Below, piece by piece: positions 7,780 through 15,031 of a stretch of DNA of 28,304 nt (its first letter is position 1; each line of letters opens with the position of its first letter). The notes beneath the pieces were generated by a model. That model saw nothing but the letters and a program-made list of their open reading frames with translations. It was not told the origin of the DNA and did not search any database. The position numbers and the translations under genes were made by a program. Source of the DNA: DROE01 sp964569865 (GTDB lineage: Bacteria > Pseudomonadota > Alphaproteobacteria > Rhizobiales > Devosiaceae); contig CAZMVQ010000032.1 of NCBI GenBank assembly GCA_964569865.1, positions 1 through 28,304 on the forward strand, given 5' to 3'.

Positions 7780-9069
7780 GTGCAAAGTAAAAAAACGAGT
7801 TTTAGTTCACCAAGGGGCCCTTATGGAAAAAAGGGTGCTAAAGGTCTGGCCAGTACGCTAATGATCTATGTGGTTTTTGCTGTTCTGGTAGCATCAAATA
7901 TTGCCATGGGCCTTGCCCTGACCATGTCTGATGAAATTTCGCGGATATTTCAGAACTCAAAAGATCCGGTGCTTTTGGCCTACGAAACCAAAATCATGCA
8001 ATTGCGCATGGAGGTGGACCGCCTTAATTCACGGCAATATATTCAGGCAGGAAATTTGAATCTTCGCCTGCAGGAATTATTGCGCCAGCAAGATGTTTTA
8101 AGCGAGCAATATCGCTTTATTCAGGTACTTGCCCAAGAATCCGAAGAATTGGGTGGCCCGGCGCTAGCCTCTATTTCCCTCCAACCCGCACTAGAAGAAA
8201 CTACGTCCGGCAATGTGGATTTTAATCCGGTGGATTTTGCCCCAATCGTCACGGGTAGTATTTTTCAGCGCACTTCGTTGCAAATTTCCTCTGCTCAAAA
8301 CAGTGTAAGCCAAAGGAAAAATCTGGCAGCATCAGGCATTGATGATGCGCTGATGATTTCACAATCCCTGACAAATATGATGGAGCAATCCCAATTTATT
8401 GTTTCAAGCATTGCCAATGAAGCGCGCAGCTCTACCGAACAGATAATGCAACAATTAGGACCACTTGGCATTGCCCCGGAGCTAAAAAGATTTGACGAGT
8501 TTGACGGCATGGGGGTTGGTGGCCCGCTTATTCCTCTGCCCCAAAATACATCGATAACAGATAGTTCGTCCCAAACATTAATCAATCAGGTTAATACCGC
8601 TTCAATTGCTCTTGATCGCCTGCGGCAGGCTAAAATTTCGCTTAGCACAGCTCCGATTTATTATCCGCTCCCCCAAAAAGGGCGCATAAGCTCACCCTTT
8701 GGCCCACGCAAAGACCCGTTTGGTAACACAAGGGCATTCCATTCAGGAATTGACTATCCCGCCCCTCGCGGCACTTCTGTAACCAGTGTTGGTGCCGGAA
8801 CGGTTTTGTTCGCCGGAATTCGTAGCGGTTATGGCAAATTTGTTGAAATTGACCATGGCGGCGGCATTATCACCAGATACGCCCACATGTCTAAAATTCT
8901 TGTGCAGACCGGTCAGCAAATTGGCGCCGGAATTCCGGTTGGCGAAGTCGGCTCGACCGGGCGCAGTACCGGGCCTCATTTGCATGTGGAGGTGAGACGC
9001 GACAATGTAGCGGTTAACCCCTTAAACTTTTTTGCTCTCGAAGAAAAACTAGGTGCTTTTATTCAATAA
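7780..9069 (+). CDS. Membrane-anchored M23 (LytM-type) peptidoglycan peptidase, 5' end uncertain
   Basis: Zinc endopeptidase that would cut peptide cross-links in peptidoglycan. Counting from GTG 7780 it is 429 aa: a short basic cytoplasmic N terminus, one transmembrane helix (about 24-48), a periplasmic helical region with probable coiled coil (about 65-110), a variable linker, and a C-terminal M23 domain. All zinc and catalytic residues are present: H321 and D325 in HSGIDYPAPRGT, H400 and H402 in GPHLHVEVR, plus the YAHMSK motif. The frame is open up to the gap at 7759. The true start may be GTG 7762, GTG 7780 (GGGG a few bases upstream) or inside the gap. It is convergent with prfB, 44 bp apart. 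Its location beside amidase and PBP1A genes fits cell-wall remodelling. Confidence 0.85.
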   Translation: MQSKKTSFSSPRGPYGKKGAKGLASTLMIYVVFAVLVASNIAMGLALTMSDEISRIFQNSKDPVLLAYETKIMQLRMEVDRLNSRQYIQAGNLNLRLQELLRQQDVLSEQYRFIQVLAQESEELGGPALASISLQPALEETTSGNVDFNPVDFAPIVTGSIFQRTSLQISSAQNSVSQRKNLAASGIDDALMISQSLTNMMEQSQFIVSSIANEARSSTEQIMQQLGPLGIAPELKRFDEFDGMGVGGPLIPLPQNTSITDSSSQTLINQVNTASIALDRLRQAKISLSTAPIYYPLPQKGRISSPFGPRKDPFGNTRAFHSGIDYPAPRGTSVTSVGAGTVLFAGIRSGYGKFVEIDHGGGIITRYAHMSKILVQTGQQIGAGIPVGEVGSTGRSTGPHLHVEVRRDNVAVNPLNFFALEEKLGAFIQ

Positions 9070-9113
9070 TTTGTTCTTAAGCAATCAGTTACACAGATTT
9101 TTTATGTTATAAA

Positions 9114-10221
9114 TTAATCTTTGTTGCCAACCCTTAGGGCCAGCGCCGCCTCCATAAATGCATCCAGTTCCCCATCCAGAACATCATTTGGCGCGGTGTT
9201 TTCTATGCCGGTGCGCAGATCTTTGACCAATTGATAGGGCTGTAATACATAGGAGCGGATTTGATGGCCCCAGCCGATTTCAGACTTGTTGGCCGCATCG
9301 CTTAAAGCTGCCTCTTCGCGCTTTTGCAATTCATCCTCATAAAGACGCGCCCTTAACATCTGCCATGCTGTCGAGCGATTTTTATGCTGTGATCTATCAT
9401 TCTGGCACTGCACAACAATTCCGGTGGCGATGTGGGTAATGCGCACGGCGCTGTCTGTGGTGTTTACGTGCTGACCACCGGCACCTGATGCCCGATAAGT
9501 GTCAATGCGCACATCTGCTTCTGAAACCTCGATATCAATGGAATCATCAATTACCGGATAAACTCCAACGCTGGAAAAGCTGGTATGGCGACGGGCCTGA
9601 GAGTCAAAGGGAGAAATCCTGACCAGCCGGTGCACACCACTTTCTGTCTTTAGCCAGCCATAGGCATTGTGACCTTTTATCAACAGCGTTGCGGACTTGA
9701 TGCCAGCTTCTTCGCCCGCGTGATATTCCATCATTTCAACTTTGAATTTTTGCTTTTCGCCCCAGCGCTGATACATGCGTAACAGCATTAATGCCCAGTC
9801 GCAGCTTTCAGTACCCCCGGCCCCGGAATGTACCTCCACATAACAATCATTTGCATCTGCCTCCCCTGACAACAGGGTTTCAATCTGTAAGCGAGCAGAA
9901 GTTTTTGCCAGCTTGCTCAGGGCGCTTTCGGCTTCAAGGACGATATCTTCATCCCCCTCCTCTTCGCCCATTGCAATCAGTTCAATATTTTCGGACAATT
10001 GATCAACTAAATTGCTGACAGTGGCAATTTGTGCTTCCAGCACCTGTCGCTCACGCATCACGCTCTGGGCCTTTTCCACATTGTCCCAAAGGTCTGGCGC
10101 TTCGGCGCGAGTGTTTAGCTCGTCAAGTCGGCTCTTAGCTGTATCCCAGTCAAAGATGCCTCCTCAGCAGAGTGATAGTCTGCTCGATTTGCTCAACAAT
10201 ATTTTGAATTTCATTACGCAT
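9114..10221 (-). CDS. prfB: Peptide chain release factor 2, with programmed +1 frameshift
   Basis: RF2 recognises UGA and UAA stop codons and triggers peptide release. The gene starts at ATG 10221 (MRNEIQNIVEQIEQ...), reads 23 codons, meets an in-frame TGA at 10152-10150, and continues in the +1 frame as DWDTAKSRLDELNTR. The full product is 368 aa, the usual RF2 size. The shift site is the textbook one: AGGAGG, three bases, CTT TGA C. Functional motifs follow: the tripeptide anticodon SPF (in RISPFDSQ) that reads stop codons, and GGQ (in SGAGGQHVN) that catalyses hydrolysis. It is the last gene of an amidase-mrcA-prfB operon, 62 bp after mrcA. A reading that starts at the GTG near 10079 would miss the N-terminal ~50 residues. 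Confidence 0.97.
10149..10164 (-). promoter_or_regulatory. prfB programmed +1 frameshift site
   Basis: On the minus strand the site reads AGGAGG (10164-10159), CAT, CTT (10155-10153), TGA (10152-10150), C. The internal Shine-Dalgarno sequence three bases before CTT, the slippery CTT, and the UGA followed by C are the known elements of RF2 autoregulation. When RF2 is scarce, UGA decoding is slow and ribosomes slip forward to make more RF2. Confidence 0.95.
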
Positions 10222-10283
10222 GAAACATTCCGCATTATTTTGAAAATGAAATAAGTTTGTAAATTGAGGAAGGAAAAACCGGC

Positions 10284-12767
10284 CTAAAACAATCCCCCGC
10301 GCCCGGCGTTAAAGTCCACATTGCCGCCCTCAATATTTAGAAATGCATCAGAATTCACCCCGATGACCGAAGTAACAAGATTTGGTCCGGTTCCGGGTTT
10401 AAATCCCTCAAGAATTGCCGCCCCGCCGGAAATTGCCTTGATGCCTGATTCAGGATCAATCCACACCTGGCTCATGCCAGCGGGAATATTAAAGGGAGTT
10501 GGCGGAGTGCCAACCAGTGCGTCCTTCATAAAAGCGGTAAATATGGGGGCCGCAAGCCCGCCTCCGGTGGCAGCGCGTCCCATACTGGCCGGTTGATCAT
10601 AGCCCACATAAACCCCAACGGCCAATTGCGGGGTAAAGCCGACAAACCACACATCTTTGTTCTCCGACGAAGTGCCGGTTTTTCCAGCAACCGGTCGCCC
10701 AAGAGCTGAAACAGAGCGCGCGGTTCCCCGCTGCACTACCCCCTCCATCATCGACGTGATCTGATAGGCGGTCATTGGGTCCAGAACCTGTTCCCGATTA
10801 TCAATTATTAGAGGTTCAGATTGATTTTGCCAAAGAGCAACATCACATCCATCACATATCCGCTCATCATGTTTAAGGATCGTATTCCCGTTCCGGTCCT
10901 GAATTCGATCAATCAAAGTCGGCGTTATCCTGCGTCCGCCATTGGCAATGGTGGCAAAGGCCGCAGTCATGCGCATATCGGTAGTTTCTCCAGCTCCCAG
11001 CGCCATAGAAAGAACCGGCAGCAAATCTTCATACAGGCCAAACATACGCGCGTATTCGCTAACCATGGGCATGCCGATATCCTGAGCCAGCCTGACGGTC
11101 ATAACATTACGCGAGCGCTCGATGCCCTGTCTAAGAGTTTGTGGGCCAAAAAACTTATCTGAGTAGTTTTCGGGGTTCCAGGTCGAGCCGTCACTGTTGA
11201 TTATTTCCAGCGGTGCATCAAGAACAACAGAAGCGGGCGTATACCCATTGTCCAGTGCGGCCGCATAAACTATCGGCTTGAAAGACGATCCCGGTTGGCG
11301 CAACGCCTGAGTTGCTCGATTGAACTCTGAATTTGCAAAAGAAAATCCACCAACCATAGCTAAAACACGCCCGGTACGTGGATCCATAGCCACCAAAGCA
11401 CCTTCGGTTTTTGGGATTTGCTTGAGGGTAAATACGCCCTCTTTGTCGGCAACCGGCATCACAAAAATAACATCGCCAACTTTTAGCAACTCATCCAGCC
11501 TTGGCCTGATCCAGCGCATTTCTTCACCCGGCAAGCGGGCGGTGATCCTTTCATCAGAAATCGCACCATTTACTTCCGGGGTGGCTCGCAAGCCAATTGT
11601 TGCTTCATTGCCTTCTATTTCAAGAACAATCGCCAATTGCCATTCGGGCACATCCCAAAGCGGCTCGGTTTCAAACAGGCTTATACCCCAGTCCTCCCCA
11701 AGCTCGATATTTTTTACCGGTCCGCGATAGCCCTTGGTTTCATCAAAATCCACCAGCCCGTCTATAAGGGCGTTGCGGGCCAGAACCTGCAACCGTGAAT
11801 CAAGGGTTGTTCTAACCGAAAGACCTCCCCCATAAAGCTCGTCCGAGCCATAAAGACTTAACAGGCGGCGACGAACATCTTCGGTAAAGTATTCCGCATA
11901 AAACAGTTGCGATCCGCCCCGGCGCAATACCACATTTAGTCCCTGTGCCTTGGCCGCGCTTGCCTGTTCTTCGCTAATGTATTCTTCTTCCAACATGCGG
12001 TTGATAACGTGATTACGGCGCTCAATTGCCTCTTTTGGGCGGCGGAACGGATTATAATTGGCAGGTCCCTTGGGCAGGGCAGCAAGATATGCGGCCTCAG
12101 ATATGGTCAGCTCATATAAGGCTTTGTCAAAATAATTCAGAGAGGCAGCAGCTATTCCATAGGAATTAAATCCAAAAAATATCTCGTTCAGATACAGTTC
12201 CAAAATTTCATATTTTGAAAATGTTTCCTCGATCCTGATGGCTAGAAGTGCCTCGCGGATTTTACGATCCCAGGTTTGCTCCCGCGTTAGAAGAAAGTTT
12301 CTGGCCACCTGTTGAGTAATTGTCGAGGCGCCAACCAAAGGTCCGCCACCCCCGTCAATCAGTCGAATTACGTTATCGCGCACAGCCCGCGCAATTCCAT
12401 CGAACGCTATGCCTCCATGGTCAAAAAAATTCTTGTCCTCCACGGCAATAAACGCGTTGACCACCAAAGGCGGCACCGTTTCAATGGGCTGAAAAAGCCT
12501 TCTTTCCCGAGAAAACTCGGCCAATAGCGTACCGTCCGCAGCGTGAATTCTGGTGGTGATCGGTGGCTGGTAATCCTTAAGAACATTATAATCAGGCAAA
12601 TCCTGCGAGACGGACCAGACATAATACCCAACCACGCCAAGGGAGATTATCCCGGCGAACATTCCAAAACTAAATAACCATCCCACCAGACGAAACATGT
12701 GAGCATAAATCCCAAAAACTAAATATCTAACCGCATCATAGCGGCTATTGCTCGCCGTTGAAACCAA
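10284..12767 (-). CDS. mrcA: Penicillin-binding protein 1A (bifunctional transglycosylase/transpeptidase)
   Basis: Class A PBP of 827 aa that polymerises glycan strands and cross-links peptides in the periplasm. It has a short cytoplasmic N terminus, one membrane anchor (about 25-51), a GT51 transglycosylase domain with catalytic Glu110 in VEDKNFFDHGG and the GASTITQQVARN motif (147-157), an OB-like linker, and a transpeptidase domain. The three active-site motifs are SSFK (494-497), SRN (552-554) and KTG (696-698). A cysteine pair, CDGC at 638-641, sits between the SRN and KTG motifs. It follows the amidase by 33 bp and precedes prfB by 62 bp on the same strand, without a terminator in either gap. 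The gene is complete. Confidence 0.96.
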   Translation of the reverse strand: MVSTASNSRYDAVRYLVFGIYAHMFRLVGWLFSFGMFAGIISLGVVGYYVWSVSQDLPDYNVLKDYQPPITTRIHAADGTLLAEFSRERRLFQPIETVPPLVVNAFIAVEDKNFFDHGGIAFDGIARAVRDNVIRLIDGGGGPLVGASTITQQVARNFLLTREQTWDRKIREALLAIRIEETFSKYEILELYLNEIFFGFNSYGIAAASLNYFDKALYELTISEAAYLAALPKGPANYNPFRRPKEAIERRNHVINRMLEEEYISEEQASAAKAQGLNVVLRRGGSQLFYAEYFTEDVRRRLLSLYGSDELYGGGLSVRTTLDSRLQVLARNALIDGLVDFDETKGYRGPVKNIELGEDWGISLFETEPLWDVPEWQLAIVLEIEGNEATIGLRATPEVNGAISDERITARLPGEEMRWIRPRLDELLKVGDVIFVMPVADKEGVFTLKQIPKTEGALVAMDPRTGRVLAMVGGFSFANSEFNRATQALRQPGSSFKPIVYAAALDNGYTPASVVLDAPLEIINSDGSTWNPENYSDKFFGPQTLRQGIERSRNVMTVRLAQDIGMPMVSEYARMFGLYEDLLPVLSMALGAGETTDMRMTAAFATIANGGRRITPTLIDRIQDRNGNTILKHDERICDGCDVALWQNQSEPLIIDNREQVLDPMTAYQITSMMEGVVQRGTARSVSALGRPVAGKTGTSSENKDVWFVGFTPQLAVGVYVGYDQPASMGRAATGGGLAAPIFTAFMKDALVGTPPTPFNIPAGMSQVWIDPESGIKAISGGAAILEGFKPGTGPNLVTSVIGVNSDAFLNIEGGNVDFNAGRGGLF

Positions 12768-12800
12768 AAGCGCGGCAAAATTGTGAATTGAGCGATCAAC

Positions 12801-14284
12801 TTATCGCTTTATACCATCAAAATACGATCCGATCCCGCGCGCCACCGCATCCGCAACCCTTTTGCGCCATTGCGCAGATGTTAGATTGCGTACATCCAGA
12901 TCATTGGATAAAAACCCCAGCTCCACAAGAACAGCAGGCACATCCGGGGATTGCAGAACAAAAAAATCGGCTCTGCGCATGGGAAAACGCCTGATTCTGA
13001 CACTTTGGCGCAATTGTTCCACAATCGACAAAGCGGCTGAAAACGATTGCCGACGCATTTCACGACGCATCAGATCAACCAGCAAATTCACAACCGCCCC
13101 TTCGGTTTGCTGCAATTGTTCAATGCCAAAACCCGCCAGCAGATCAGATTTGTTTTCATTTTCCGCCAGCACCTTATCCAACACATCCGTTGCCTGTTCG
13201 TCACGAATATATACGCTGGCACCACGAATTTGAGGGTCTTCAAACGAATCAGCGTGCAGCGATACCAATAGATCAGCCCGATTATCCCGCGCCAGTTGCA
13301 CACGTTCTTCAAGCATCACAGCTTCATCCCCCTCTCTGGTCAGTGCCACATCAAACCGACCTGAGGAAATCAGAACTTCGCGCAATTGCTCTGCAAACAT
13401 CAGGGTAATTGCTTTTTCCCTAACACCATTAGAGGCCCTTGCCCCGCCATCGCTTCCCCCATGTCCCGGATCAATCAAAATCAGAGGTCTTGAATTAGTT
13501 TGAATTTGTGATGCCCCGGGAAGATCAGAAACCTGATCAAGATTTACCTCGCCTGAAACTCCCTGTCCCTGCTCCCCGTTAGCCCCAAGATTTGCCGATG
13601 CTGCTTCATCAGCTGCAACACGGGCTAAAAACTCCTCGTCACTGGCCCTGATAATATCAACAACCAGACGGGCTGGCTGATCGGCAAACGGCTCCAATAC
13701 ATAGGCCTGCTGCACCTGAGCGCTGGCTGAAAGCATCAATATGGTACGCAGGCGGTCTTGCCCGATCATGGTGATGGAATAGCTTCCAATCAGCCCCTGC
13801 CCTGCGGCCTCGCCCTCGGTTTGGCTTTGAGAACCTGATGCCCGCACATCAATAGCAATGCGTTTTGGCTCATCTAGCGAGACAAATGCAAATGAGCTGA
13901 CCCCGGTAAGATCTATAACCAGACGCGCACGTTGCGGCGTGCTTGAAACCCTGACAGCCTCAACGGTTGGCAATACGCCAACTTCGTCAGCATTAGGATT
14001 TGCCGCCTCTTGCGCCATACTTGATGAAACAAAGCCAATAGACAGACTTGTCAAAGACAGANNNNNNNNNNNNNNNNNNNNNNNNNNNNNNNNNNNNNNN
14101 NNNNNNNNNNNNNNNNNNNNNNNNNNNNNNNNNNNNNNNNNNNNNNNNNNNNNNNNNNNNNAGACAGACTTGTCAAAGACAGAATTGCCAATGCCAAACC
14201 TGCCAATAAAAATCTAATTTTTTTCACCCGGTTTACCAAAATGAGTTTCCTAAATTGCGCTGCCTGCATCACAGTACGAAACAT
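12801..14284 (-). CDS. amiC: N-acetylmuramoyl-L-alanine amidase (AMIN + Amidase_3), interrupted by a probable false assembly gap
   Basis: Periplasmic zinc amidase that removes stem peptides from glycan during cell separation. As written, the gene is broken by 100 N plus a duplicated 22-nt flank. Removing those 122 bases restores one frame and gives about 453 aa from ATG 14284, with a signal peptide (RVKKIRFLLAGLALAILSL, cleavage probably after SSMA). An alternative start is TTG 14239, which has AGGAAA in front. The N-terminal AMIN domain (RLVIDLTGVSSFAFV region) targets the septum. The catalytic domain shows zinc ligands in DPGHGGSD, in the Glu of NGVREKAIT and in the His of SLHADS, and the catalytic Glu in LVELGFLSN. 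It is first in the amidase-mrcA-prfB operon and divergent from rne. Confidence 0.9.
14040..14183. repeat. Identical 22-nt flanks around assembly gap 2
   Basis: Positions 14040-14061 and 14162-14183 are the same 22 nt, with 100 N (14062-14161) between them. The amidase frame closes perfectly if one copy and all N are removed (122 nt deleted; 230 minus 122 is divisible by 3). This is best read as two contigs that overlap by 22 nt and were scaffolded with a default gap, not as a biological repeat. Confidence 0.9.
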
Positions 14285-14296
14285 ATTCTTATCAAA

Positions 14297-14342
14297 GATG
14301 TTCTTTTTATTTTTATAAGGATGTTCTTTTTATTTTTATAAT
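14297..14342. repeat. 23-bp A/T-rich tandem duplication upstream of the amidase gene
   Basis: Two adjacent copies, 14297-14319 and 14320-14342, identical at 22 of 23 positions (gatgttctttttattttta core). They begin 13 bp upstream of the amidase ATG at 14284, so on the minus strand they form an A-rich leader. This could affect translation initiation or be a simple slippage duplication. Confidence 0.85.
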
Positions 14343-14976
14343 GGCGAGAATTGGAATTTTTGCGAGCAAGCGTCAATTGATTTTTCAAAAAACTGCCCTC
14401 ATACACAAAATATATTACCCCTCTAGCCTGCTGATCAATTTTGATTGTTTAACTAATGTAGCTTTTTTTGTTGCCAAATCAGCTCTTCAAACGTAAAGCG
14501 ATAATTGAGGATATTGTTTTTGTCCGTTTTCCTCTCGTTTGACCGGATCGAACTGGCTGGCAGTTTTATGCAAGCACAGATAAACCGGCAACAGAAGTGG
14601 CGGATAAATTGGTCTTTAAGATAACAAAGCTGACACTTTTAGCAAAAGGGCAACCTTGTATCTTGGGACAAATAACACAACATAGAACCTCATAGGAAAT
14701 TCGGCCCTTAAAAGATGCGGTCGTTGGCGTGCAGCACCTGATTGTCCATTTGATCAATTAAAGTGCCCACCCAGAAAAGAAAGAGAACATATGAGCGACT
14801 TGTTGCAACATCAGAATTCGAAGGCTGAAAATTTGCCCGAATTGATGTTATGCAACGCGTTTTTTGCTCAACCTCCCCTTAACTCAGGCCACAAACGAAC
14901 ATTTAGCTTTGGAAGCTATGGTTTAGAGCGGGCCTCAATTTTGAAACAATCTGCCTCGCATGGCGCGACGGGACAA

Positions 14977-15013
14977 GGCGGGAATTCCCGCCTCGGTCTC
15001 GCTCGAGCGCGAG
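14977..15013 (+). promoter_or_regulatory. Paired GC-rich hairpins at the rne ribosome-binding site
   Basis: GGCGGGAATTCCCGCC (14977-14992) is a perfect 16-bp palindrome. Six bases later CTCGC (14998-15002) pairs with GCGAG (15009-15013) around a 6-nt loop. The AGGAG for rne follows at 15018-15022 and the ATG at 15032. Folded, these would sit directly beside the ribosome-binding site, a natural target for RNase E feedback control; function is inferred. Confidence 0.5.
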
Positions 15014-15031
15014 CGCCAGGAGCAATTATTT

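Larger units (their letters stand above)
14285..15031. promoter_or_regulatory. Divergent amidase / rne control region and long rne leader
   Basis: A 747-bp gene-free stretch. On the amidase side is a 23-bp A/T tandem repeat; the middle is AT-rich with several T runs and no convincing promoter I can single out; on the rne side are two GC-rich hairpins just before the ribosome-binding site. An open frame from ATG 14791 (101 codons, ending inside rne) has poor coding character and is not called. A long 5' UTR fits with RNase E autoregulation, which is established in E. coli; it is an inference here. Confidence 0.5.

Noticed and set aside
14960..15031. Upstream in-frame ATG extending RNase E by 24 residues
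   Set aside because: No ribosome-binding site precedes it, the extension is encoded by the leader hairpins, and homologues start at the MLVDASHPEETR region, which has AGGAG at the right distance.
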